This document shows positions 25,829-36,530 of a stretch of DNA of 64,000 bases, piece by piece. The DNA comes from Lutjanus erythropterus. Lineage: Eukaryota; Chordata; Actinopteri; Lutjaniformes; Lutjanidae. The notes beneath the pieces are model-generated. The model ran no database searches and was not told the origin of the DNA. It saw only the letters and a list, made by a program, of their open reading frames with translations. The DNA lies in NCBI GenBank assembly GCA_020091685.1, contig CM034613.1, positions 11,898,775 to 11,962,774 of the forward strand, written 5' to 3'. A program made the translations under genes and the position numbers. Each line of letters starts with the position of its first letter. Position 1 is the first letter of the stretch.

Positions 25829-26250
25829 TTTAAAGGTCCACATCTAAGATTTAGGGGGATTTATTAGAAGGAATTGAATATAATATTCAAAAGTATGTTT
25901 GGGTTAGTTTTTTTGGATAGTTTTTTTGTTTGTTTGTTTGTTTTGGACTAAAAAACTAAGCCCGGCCTTCAATTGGCTTGAGGGTGAGTAGATAATGACT
26001 GAATTTTCATTTTTAGGTGAATTATCCCTTTAAGGACTTGTAGCCACCCTGTTAAAGATAGCAAAAAAAGATGGTATCGGATTGGTATCTGCAGGTACTC
26101 AAAGTTGTGGCACTGGTATCAGACATGAAAAAGTGTTATCTTTGCAGCCACTGTAGGTTCCACTACATGCTTGGAAGAGGAGGGTGAGGTGAGGTGTTTG
26201 CAATCTGCTTGCTACTAGATGCCACTAAATCCTACAGACTGGTCCTTTAA
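25829..26250. repeat. TTTAAAGGTCC...GGTCCTTTAA element with a second repeat inside
   Basis: The left end TTTAAAGGTCCACATCTAAG plus ATTTAGGGGGATTTA is mirrored by the right end GATGCCACTAAATCCTACAG plus ACTGGTCCTTTAA. An internal block (25978-26037), GAGGGTGAGTAGATAATGAC to TAGGTGAATTATCCCTTTAA, matches another abundant fish repeat and looks like a nested insertion. Confidence 0.6.
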
Positions 26251-26598
26251 TATCCGACTTAAAACAGTATTCTTCAAGAGCCAAGTTTGTCAATGCGTGG
26301 TCACTCATTCTGTTTAATACTGAAGTTCCATTTGAAAAAAAAAACAAAACAAAAAAAAAACAGACACAAAATGCTGGTAACACCACACCCACCAGTGATT
26401 CCAACCAAGAAAGACAAACAGTACACTGTCTGTGTGTGTCTCCGTGTGTGTGGCTGCGCTTCTGTCTCAACACAGGCTATAATTTCTGACAAAGCTCATG
26501 GACAGCCTGTGCTTTTCCGAAACATCTGAATGTACAATTCTGGAACAATGTCTACTTCAGAAGAGGAGTCTGTCTGCGCTCGCACGTCAAGTCTGCAT

Positions 26599-26820
26599 AC
26601 GTGCGTGTGTGTGTGCGTGTGTGCGTGTGTGTTATCAGCAGGGCTCCACTTCAGTCACAGAGCATTGTGGGGCCACGAGCCTCCAAATGCGGTATGACTC
26701 ACTCACAGAGTCTGTGCGCGAGCTTGCTTGAGTGCGTGCAGCTTGCAGCACAGTGAAAACCTGTCTGTGCAGCAGTGTGTAGACAGAGGGAAGGTGTGTG
26801 TGCGTGTGTGTGTGTGTGTT
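26599..26820 (+). repeat. Two interrupted (GT)n tracts
   Basis: GT/GC-rich tracts at 26599-26632 and 26793-26820, separated by unique sequence. They account for several open frames in this stretch. Confidence 0.85.
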
Positions 26821-27805
26821 AGAGTCTGACTGATACTGGATTTTTGGGACCAATAGCATCAACCAAAGTTAGCAACAGTCTCTCAGACGCAAACACAGCA
26901 GCAACATGGGCTTGTTTTAATGACTGTTTTAATGGCTGTGATGATAACCACAATACCACAGTCATGTGTTGCCTACAGTAGGGTTGAGCTCATCAACATC
27001 AGCACTGCAACATGACGGTCAATCTCATGTTGAGATCAATGCATCTGTCAGTGCATCTAAAGATTAGCACTGTCACACAAAAGTCAGGAACACAGCCTCT
27101 GATTGGTCAGCAGAATCAACCCAAGACATCTCGGGTTTGCCTGTGAGCAGCTAACAACATGTTAACAACAACTGTTTTCAAGACAGCAAAATGGATAAAT
27201 GACCATAGAGGACATTCAGTGCTGGATTCATCATTACTGATTTATTTGACCACGTCTCCAAAATAGACACTGCACTTCAAGGCTGGATCACAATGCTTCT
27301 GAATGGGAAACGACTGCACGCACAGCAAAGTTGTAAAGGTACAATATTAGCGTAAGCATTAACATAACGTTAGCCTTTCCTGCTCAACTAACTTCAAGGC
27401 TAACCCTGTCATTTTTCCAGAAACTGGAAAACAAACAACCAGACCTTTCTTGGTCTTAAGAAGCTACAGTATTTATTAACTGACATGCTGTAATCTGAAC
27501 TGTATATTTACTGCCACACTGACAACTGACTGCTAAATCTGCTGCTCCCTCACTGTGCTTATGACAGTATGCTTCAATAAAGTCTAATAAAAGTATAAAA
27601 GTAATTATTAACGCAGTCCTGGTAAACCGCCATTCAAGGGAATATATTACTTTGTCACCAAGAAAAAATCCCTACCGTCACAGACCTAGTTTTGTGTCTA
27701 TGACAAACATTGACATTACAAAGGACATTATGTTATTTCACATTGTTGAGGGGTTTTCAAAAATGAATCACCTCTAAATATAAATAATAATAATTTATGG
27801 TGTTA

Positions 27806-28098
27806 ATGGTTCCAACCAGAACCCTCTCTGGTTCTAACAAAAGCCCTTTTATCTTCCAAGGGTTTTATCTAGAACCCATGTAGAGGGTTCTACCTAGAGC
27901 CCTTTTGTATTCAAAGGGTTTTACCAAGAACACAGGGGATTTACCTAGAACCCTTTTATGCTATGGTACAAAGAACTCTTTGGGGCTCTTTGGATGAAAA
28001 GAGTCAATCGAATACTTAGTCTTGCAAAGAACGTTTGAGGAACCCTTTCTTCAAACCCCAGCCCTCCAGGAAAAACCTTTTGGGAACCCTTAAGAGTA
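27806..28098 (+). repeat. Hairpin-rich GGTTCT/AGAACC element, copy 4
   Basis: Contains CCAAGGGTTTTATCTAGAAC and GAGGGTTCTACCTAGAGCCC type units. It ends with the family's terminal block: CAGCCCTCCAGGAAAAACC, TTTTGGGAACCC and TTAAGAGTAC. The left terminal repeat is absent. Confidence 0.75.
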
Positions 28099-28320
28099 CA
28101 CTGTGGTCATTTTATTGCCTTTAATTGTGACATGAATTTTTCCATACTGTTTGATTTCCTGTTCAAATATATATAAAATGCTGCCTATAAAAATAAAAAA
28201 TAAAAACAATCTGGGTTATATCCTGTGAAGAAATCGATTAATATATATGCTGATACAAATTTAAACCAATAAAGCTGTGCTAGGCCAATATCAGCCAAAC
28301 TATATCGGTCTGGCTGTAGA

Positions 28321-28346
28321 GTGTGTGTGTGTGTGTGTGTGTGTGT
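28321..28346 (+). repeat. (GT)n microsatellite
   Basis: Thirteen GT units without interruption. Confidence 0.97.
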
Positions 28347-30327
28347 CCTTGGTCTGGCACGACACACAGAGGAAAACATTTCTCCCTCTTGTGCACCAGG
28401 CTATAAGATATTCCATAAGGGAGCCTAATGAAAGGCATATTTTCTGGACATTTCTGATTTTTTATTGTCTCTTGTCTCTTTCTTTTTTTTATTTGAGCCA
28501 GCACAGGGCCAGTGAAGGCATACACACAGCGGACACACCTCCATTTGACATTGACACACATTATATCCCCTCATCTGGCGCGCTAAGAGCCACAACACCC
28601 CTCTCTTAAACCCCCCACCCCCCCACCCAGCAGCTCCCAAACTAACCCCTCCTCTTTTTTTTTTTTTAGAAAGAGACAAAACAACCTCTTTATCCCCAAA
28701 ATAAAAAGTATTTAACCATGAAATCGCCAACCGTTTAAAACACCACAAAGGAAGAGCAATGATGCGCCTGTTGGCTGAAAGACAAGACAGGGATGGAAGG
28801 AGGGATGCGAGCAGGGAGGAGGAGGAGGAGGGGGGGGTCAGGTTCATGTAAGATTCAAGTTCATGCGACACGAGAATGTCAATATTGGCCTATATTGTGT
28901 CTGCTCATGCCAACGAGCTGTCATGCCTGGGTCGGTTATTATAGAGGGAGGTGGGAGCAGGAGGAGGAGGAGGAGGGGGGGAGGAACAAAGACCCGCTGG
29001 CTGTGCCACATGTGCGCGTCAATAACACGCACTCTCCATATCACCCATAGCACCACACTCGCATGTATGCAAAATATAATTTAAATAGCATTTTCTCACA
29101 AATTGATGCCTGCCAAGATATTTAAATATTCATTCCATGCATAGTTTAATGTTTTTGGACCGAGCAGCGTGTTTCTGGATTCAATCAATGAGCAAAACAC
29201 GGATTACTTTGACATTATGCATTATTAAACAGCAGGGTCAACCTTGCACAGGATTCCCTTGAGAAAGGACACATTATTTTTCCTCGTCTTATTGCCTTGC
29301 AATTGCACGACTCTTGAATGAACAATGACAAATCTACACACCCTGACTTTGTCCAAGAGGATATAAAGAGCTGAAACACTCTAAAAAATAACAAACAACT
29401 CAGTTATTAAATAGGATTTAAAAAATAGGATAAACTCACCTTTTATTCTGCAGACAGGAGACACTAAAAATCTTCACACAAAAGCAGGGACTTGTAAAAA
29501 CGTAGCGTCTAAAATATGGCAAGTCTCCACTGTCCTCTTTTCCAACCTGTTCCTCCAATCTTCCCGCTAGACTCCTGTTATTTCACTTTTTTTCCTCCAC
29601 CTCCTTTATTTTCCGCGGTGCCTCCTTCTTCTTCTTCCTCTCAGTTTTCCCCCTCTCTGTGTTGTTTTTTCTCCTTTCTCCAGCAGGAGGAAAATTCAGC
29701 AAGGAGGAGAAAAAAACATGGAGCGGTCAATCAAAAGGCAAGATGGAGCGGTGGAGTTTTTTAGGGGTTTGTGTAAAGTTATCTGACATTAAATCGAAAA
29801 CAAACGCGAGTAAAGCGGGTTGTTTTAGTTCAGCTATGTGGATGGTTATATTTGAAACACCTTGTGACAACTCCAGCTTGGACCGGACTAAATGCTGACG
29901 CCACATCGGGAGAAAATAGCGTGTTTCTCTTTGCGGCTCCCCCTCCAACTAGGACTCACAATGGTACAGTCCACCCTTGAAGAGCTCGTAGCGCTGAGTC
30001 GAGCGGCCGAGTGTTCCCGCCTGGGCCCGAGCCAGCAGGTAAACAAACATACCTGGAGTTAAAACTGCGGTCAGTGGGGGCGAAAGGAGGGGGCGCATTT
30101 CGACTCCAAGGAGTCCAATAATGAGACCTCCATCCTGAAGAGGGGATGGTGGTCCAAACCTTGGCTGAGGCTCCTTCAGAGGGTCACGGGGGGGTTCAGT
30201 TCCCCTTGCCCCGTGAAGGAATGAGTGTCTCATTTCACCATCATTCATTGTGGTCAACCTTACAGCTGAAAATGCCCATAACATGGCCTTTTATAGACAC
30301 CTTCTCCCTCACATACATCATGTAAAA

Positions 30328-30621
30328 GAGAGCTGCAACAAACGATTATTTTCATTATCAATTAATCTGTCAATTATTTTATCAATTAATCACTTAGTGG
30401 TTTGGTCCAGAAAATGTTGAAAAATGTTGATCACTAGTTTCCAACACCCAAGTTGACGTCCCCGGAAGTATTTTTAAGCCAAAAACGCAAAGATATTGAG
30501 TTTACTGTCAAAAGAGGACTGATGAAATAGAGTTTGCACTTAAAAAAAGATTCAAAATTATTAATCAATTACCAAAATATTTGCTGATTAATTTAATGAT
30601 TGATTAATTGTTGCAGCTCTA
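30328..30621. mobile_element. hAT-like non-autonomous element with target duplication
   Basis: The left terminus GAGAGCTGCAACAAACGATT and the right terminus TAATTGTTGCAGCTCTA are inverted repeats. Flanks ATGTAAAA (30320-30327) and CTGTAAAA (30622-30629) match at 7 of 8 bases, fitting the 8-bp duplication of hAT-type insertion. The interior (AATTAATC-rich arms, GTCCAGAAAATGTTGAAAAA) matches a repeat I know as widespread in spiny-rayed fishes. Confidence 0.7.
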
Positions 30622-33600
30622 CTGTAAAATAAACTTTTTTTAGGTCAGTGTCGGGGAAGCAGGTGCAAATAATAAAATCAAATAAAATCCATATCATTAC
30701 AATAAAAACAACTGTTTCATGAAAAAGAAACATAAGCTGTGATAGGATACATTAATTAAAGATGTCTAGAGCAATTTGAGTATGTAGGAAGAGTTATAAA
30801 CTTAATTGTTGTCAGCATGACCAGGTGAGTTTGGTACTTGTCAAATATAACATAACGCCTCTGTTGGCTGTAAATCTCCAGTTATTTTAGGTCCTTTTTT
30901 CCTGATTTTTTTTCTTTTTTTAAGTTCTTTTCTTTTGCTTGCTTGTATTTCTTGAGGTAGTTTGTATTAAATGTTCTTTGTTGTATACTTGTTGTGTTCT
31001 GTTTGCTTTTCCTACTGAGAAATAATGTTAGTTTTTTCGAGGAGGACTCTTCTGCACTGCAACTGTCTTTTCTATTTGTTGTATATTTTGCATTTTTATT
31101 GTGCAAATAAACCAAATTAACTTTAACAACATCGAGTTGTGAATCACCTCAGAGTGTAATATTCTGTTAGTTAAAATGTACATTCTGCATCATTTGGATA
31201 TAATTGTATTCATAAATATCCTAATTTATAACCACATTGAAGTTATTTAAAATATTTGAAATACACAAGTCCAGCCCTATAAAACAGCTATTCTTAACCT
31301 GAGGGGTTGGGACCACCTGCTCTAAAACTTCTTAACTGATAAAAACATAATCAAAATTGGTCCACAGGCAATTGAAATATAGCCACTTAAGGTTTAAACA
31401 GCTATTCTGAATCTTGAAAATGTCACAAATCAATTCGGTATCATCAATAACCCACCAAACCGCTCCAATATTGTCCAAATTAACCAAACAGCTGCTGAAA
31501 TTTCCTTCAGGTAATTATGCTAATATGCAAATCGTCCAAAATATGCAAGTTAGCATCTGACAGTTTCTAAATGCTGGGAACCCATTCTGTACATTTCTAT
31601 CATTACACTTTGGGGTACTCGGCATGTCTGTGTTCATGTGGCTGGCAACGAGACAAGTCAGGGGGTCCTGGGGCAAGAATTTGCCCCCTATATATGCCCC
31701 CAACTCCCACTCACTGTGCATTGTGAATGTGCTCTGTTCCCACCAAGTTCAGTGCAAACAGCAGACCACCGGCATCCAGATTACTTACATGGAGGATTTT
31801 TTCATTTCATCCTGACTTTCATTTACTTTGATTAATTGCTAATTTGTTCGGGAATCTGAGCTACTAAAGTACAGTACAAGTCATACATTATTACCCAATA
31901 ATGAAGGTGTGTCTTGCAGAGAGAACATGAGTGAACATCTAATTCAAGCCTATTATTATTTTAGTTTATACTTTGCTCACAAGCTGCACTAAATAAAATT
32001 GTCTGTAGCCCACTCAAATGAGTAATTACTCGAACTAACAGGATTATTTCAGCATGATTACATTTTGTTTTTGTTTTGTTTTTGTTTTTTTTTATTTTCT
32101 GGTTGTACAGTGAAGCTGCACGTGTGGTCTGTTTTGTTTGTCTTATTTTATTTTATTTTTGAACGAACCAATTTCATCCAGTAATATCATGACCCATCAA
32201 TCAATCTTCAGCTTTTAGCGGCACAAAGCTACGATTCATTAGTTAGCTGGTTAGCAACAGCATGTTGGGTAGTGACAAACGCTTTTTCAATATTCCTCCC
32301 TCACTTGGAAATACGCCATGATTTGGAAGCTAAATATTCTCAAAAATCTATTTCCATCTGGACTTTAAAAATGGATCACAGTATCAAATGAAATATGTCA
32401 CTTGTAGCAGTTAACCTGCAAAAATACTATATGGAACTTTATAGCAACTATCAGCTAATTATTTTGTTTTATGGGGCTTCAGCTTTACTATTTTGGTTCA
32501 GCCTCACTCTTCTCATCAGTATTGTTTTCAGACGGAGACGTTTTCAGGTGAAAAATCTGCAGATACCCCAGATCAAAACTGTGATACATTTTATTAAACA
32601 TGTAATCACTGACATTGGCCTATTACATAGCCTAGAGTTTGATCTTTTAAAATATATTTTCCCAGCATATGGTTTTGTCCCAATTTTGAAAAATGACACA
32701 CACATAATTAACCACTGAGTAAACTGTAGTGGAGTTGTGGATATGTGTTCGATGTCTGATTTTCCCTCCTACTTTAGCAAAAGTTGGAAAAAATGCGAGC
32801 ACACTTTATTTAGCCTTTAGTTGGTACTTACAGTCTTATGTGCTTACTTCAACATGGATTATCAGGCTTGATAAAATGTTTATGTGATGAACTGTTTATA
32901 CACAGAAAGGTTACCTAAGGAGACAAGGCCCATATAAGAATTTAGGTATGTATAAACATTTTCCATAAACATTCATTCTTTCTTCTTCTCTGGTCGTCTC
33001 AGACTTTGATGATACCAATTCTTCCACCTTAGCTTCGCTTGATTCTGTTTTCTGTGCTGGAATACATAATGAGCCCTTTTATAAGGGAGCAGCAGAGGGA
33101 AAAATAAACACGACACTTGTAATCCCAGCTGAAACTGTACCGTACTGTACTCCAAACCAGCAGAGCAGAGCTGCTGAGAACCAGAACATCACTCATCGTC
33201 AGCTCTGTGGTTATGTAAGCCTCGTTTCCCCAAGTGACACACATACACTCTCATTTGCCATTGGATGACCACAGTTTCCCCTGTACGTGCTTCTCGGCTG
33301 CATTCAGAATGGAAAAACATTCATAATGAATCTGTGGTCCTCAGCAGTGATTATAACATTATAATGCCGTTACTATTTTGGGATTTTACAGGAAAGTTGT
33401 CTAAATGTTATTTGTAATAATGGCTTTCCATATTTTCTTTTTGGAAAATAATCAAGTTTTTGAAATAAAAATCACTCAATATGTTAATCGCATCCGAGTT
33501 GGCAGTTTAAAATCTCTCCGCAGCTCTAAATTAACCACCTTACATAATGGTCTTCCAGCCCGTGCCTCCGTCACGCTGTGGTGAGCCACATATTTGTTCC

Positions 33601-34147
33601 ACTGGAGCATACTGACGCGCTTTTGAAGTCACTGTGCCACAGTTAAGTCCAAATCAATGCAAAAAGCATGAAGAATGAATTTCAACGTATGTTCATACTT
33701 TTCAGATGAAAGTGTGAGGTCAGTGGTTAAGAAATCAACTCTTTTCCTTCAGCTTCCTCCAGTTTAAGTGATTTGTTGCATTGCATTGAAGCAGGAGTGG
33801 TATGTGCAGAGTGATTGCAGGCATGAACTGCAGCAACTGCTTCAACAGTTGCAGTTTTATATCAGTGGTCATTGCTTTATCTTAGCCCACCAGCTGTGCA
33901 GCCAGGCTGGATTAAAGGGCTTCCAGGTGACGTAATACACCCTCTGGCGGCCACACTCGAGGTCCACCATAAGCTGTGAGCGTCTGATAGCTGTTGTAGA
34001 CAAGACATGACTCATCATCTTCAATAGTGGCGTTTGAATTCAAACCAATAATTTCACCAGACAGAGATATTAAATCACTGCAGTTGTGTTGGCAGCGTGT
34101 TGGCTAGCTCCTCACATAATCACGGTATCAATCACAGTTTCACCACT

Positions 34148-34305
34148 TCACAATGGAAGAAGGAAGTGGCACATGGCTCTGAGCTGGTGGAGCAGGTGAA
34201 AGTACAAAAATATAAAAACCAAGAAGTCTTGCTTAATATTAAGTGATGTAGATGCCCATTAAAAAAACAAGGCACTCCATCTTCTAGTGAAATAACACTT
34301 TAAAC
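34148..34305 (+). repeat. Interspersed repeat shared with 47356-47512, copy a
   Basis: CACAATGGAAGAAGGAAGTG, then ATGGCTCTGAGCTGGTGGAG, AGAAGTCTTGCTTAATATTA and AAGGCACTCCATCTTCTAGT. The order and spacing match the block at 47356, with about three quarters of bases alike by eye. I cannot name the family. Confidence 0.6.
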
Positions 34306-34745
34306 TTATTCTTTGAGCGTCAAACTATTCCTCTGAACGTTACTGAATTTCTATGGAATACAGAGAAGCGTAGTATTTTGAATTTGGTTTTTATGGTCTC
34401 TGGGGAGCCTTGAGCTGCTGTAAAAGAGATCCAAACAAACAAGTACAGGGGATGTGTTTCAAGTGTCTCTCAGCTGTGTTAACACACAGTCGTAGTGAGA
34501 CGGTAACAAAATTAGAGGTGATGTGCATTGTTAATTTTAGACATGTTTTTTCCTGCTTGGCTCTGCCTCCTTCAGCTCCATCAGCAGTCAGTTTCAGACA
34601 CATTTCTCAAATCCACAGTGAGCCGTGTTATCATCACTGTACAGCTGAGCTGAAGATACGTGAGTTTACCTCCATCTGTCCTGAACTCTGACTGACCTGG
34701 ATCAACCTCCAACTCTAAATCAGTGCCGGCTAAGGCCGCTGTGTA

Positions 34746-35368
34746 CACTCTAAGAAATAAAAGTGCTGACTAGAACCACGAAGGGTTCTAAAACTTGTCC
34801 TCATAGGAGAACTCTTTTTGGGTCCTGGTAGAACCTTTTATAAAAGTTCCACTTGTAACTTGTCATAAAGGGTTATAAATAAAACCACCTATGAAAAGCT
34901 GTGGGTTCTACTGAGAGCCCTTTTATATTACAAGGGTTTTACCAAGAACCCACCAAGAGGGTTCCAACTTTTAAGAACCTTTAAGGGCTTGATCTATAAC
35001 ACACTCAGGGGGGTCTAATTGGGAGCCTTTTAATATCCCAAGGCTTTTCTCTAGAACCCACCAAGTGGGATCTATTGAGAACTGTTATGGGATAAAAAAA
35101 GGATTTTATCTATTGAGAACCCAAGGGTTGTATCTAGAATCCACCCGAGGGGTTCTATTAAGATCCCTTTTATTTTCCAAGGGTTTTATCTAGAACCCAC
35201 AAACCTAAAGGTTTATACCTAGAACTATCCGTGAAATGTTTCCTCAAGAACCTCCTGTCCAGAACTGTTCCACTCTCTAAGGGTGCTAACAAAAACCCAG
35301 CTGGGGGTTCTACCGAGAACCTTTTAATTTGCAACCCACTCAGAGGGTTCTACCAAGAACCCATGACC
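34746..35368 (+). repeat. Hairpin-rich GGTTCT/AGAACC element, copy 5 (longest)
   Basis: Opens with CACTCTAAGAAATAAAAGTG and then AACTTGTCCTCATAGGAGAA, as in copy 2. At least nine internal units follow, for example CCAAGGGTTTTATCTAGAAC and GGGGTTCTACCGAGAACC. The element runs directly into a (GT)n microsatellite at 35369 and the right terminal block is missing. Confidence 0.8.

Positions 35369-35400
<32 letters not shown>
35369..35400 (+). repeat. (TG)n microsatellite
   Basis: Uninterrupted TG run abutting the right edge of the hairpin-rich element copy 5, which it truncates. Confidence 0.98.
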
Positions 35401-35402
<2 letters not shown>

Positions 35403-36369
35403 TCCGTGGGGACTTTTGGCACAAACAGACAAATACTTTCAAGTGTAAATATGTCATTTAGTGACTTTGTTTTGTACAGCTGCCAATAAAAAGGTTCAGA
35501 AGAGGAATATATTATAGCATGTCCTGTAAAACCGTACAAACACAAAATCTTGGCAGCACAATGAATCACATGACACATGGAGAACAATCAGCCTGGAAAT
35601 GCTTTTGTTTGTTTTCTGATAAAATACTGGCTGCTGCTGAGACAAAGACATGCTAACAGCTACATGTCAGGCAGGATGTGACATTACAGAGCGCTGAACT
35701 GGCATTGCACATTGTATTACATTCAAATCAAACTCAAAACAAGGGATCAAGTTGCACCTGAGTATTCTGACGTTTTTATTCTGAAGGTTTGAGTTTGGGT
35801 TATTCGAAGCAGCACGAGTACTCGGGTAGGGAGCTAAGCTATGTACTGCTGTGGACAGGAGCAGCAAAACATTTATTTATATAATTAAAATACTAGCTTT
35901 AATTAACCGTCAGTTCAGTTTCCATACTTTTACTCCTGTCTGCATCTCCAAACTGGGGGCATGTTGACAGACATCCACTGTGGCTAATACACCGACTACG
36001 GATTAGTACCCCATACAACTCTACTTCAAATAATCCAAACTATCCCTTTAATATTTATTCATTCAGACTTCTGATTGTGGAGGATGCTGCTACCGCCCAC
36101 CCCTCCATTATAATCAAGTTCACCCGCTGCGTCAATCACATACCAGCCTGCGTGGTGTAATTCACTATAGTGCTATTAAAATGATGAAATTTGAGCTTAA
36201 CCATAATTGAACCTAAGGGATGGAGGCATGGGAGGTTCAGGTGGCCAGTCATGTAATCAACCACAGGGCAGGGAAAAGTATCCATCACAATTTCAGCACA
36301 GATTGAACACTTATATCACTTCATTTACTGTCCCTCTCATGAGATCCTCTTGGCTAGCAGCCCAGTGCC

Positions 36370-36530
36370 TGGTTGCATAACCCACTTCGGCTAAGGTTTC
36401 CCTCAAATCTTCATCTAAGAATGCCTTTGGGAAAAAAAAAAGAGTTTCATAAAAGCACCACAAGGATTTCCTTAAGATGTCGTAAAGAAAAACCCTTTAA
36501 TCTCCAGGTGTTTGCCCTCCGTTACTTTAG
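36370..36530 (+). repeat. Possible teleost repeat (CTGGTTGCATAA...)
   Basis: GTGCCTGGTTGCATAACCCA then GGCTAAGGTTTCCCTCAAAT, CTTCATCTAAGAATGCCTTT and GTTTCATAAAAGCACCACAA. This resembles a fish repeat with CTTAAG-rich arms. Assigned from memory of the pattern only. Confidence 0.4.

Larger units (their letters stand above)
22301..27805. other. Intergenic sequence without a supported gene
   Basis: AT-rich sequence with repeat fragments (22810, 23985, 25829-26250) and GT tracts at 26.6-26.8 kb. No exon-like frame. Confidence 0.45.
28099..34745. other. Intergenic sequence; GC-richer block at 28.5-30.2 kb
   Basis: 28.5-30.2 kb has (GGA)n stretches, T-rich pyrimidine tracts and several CpGs, unlike the AT-rich surroundings. 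It may be regulatory, but no exon was recognised. Also contains the hAT-like element (30328-30621) and the repeat at 34148. Confidence 0.45.

Noticed and set aside
28793-29084. Overlapping arginine/glycine-rich frames
   Set aside because: Caused by (GGA)n runs; frames on both strands are equally open, which indicates simple sequence rather than coding constraint.
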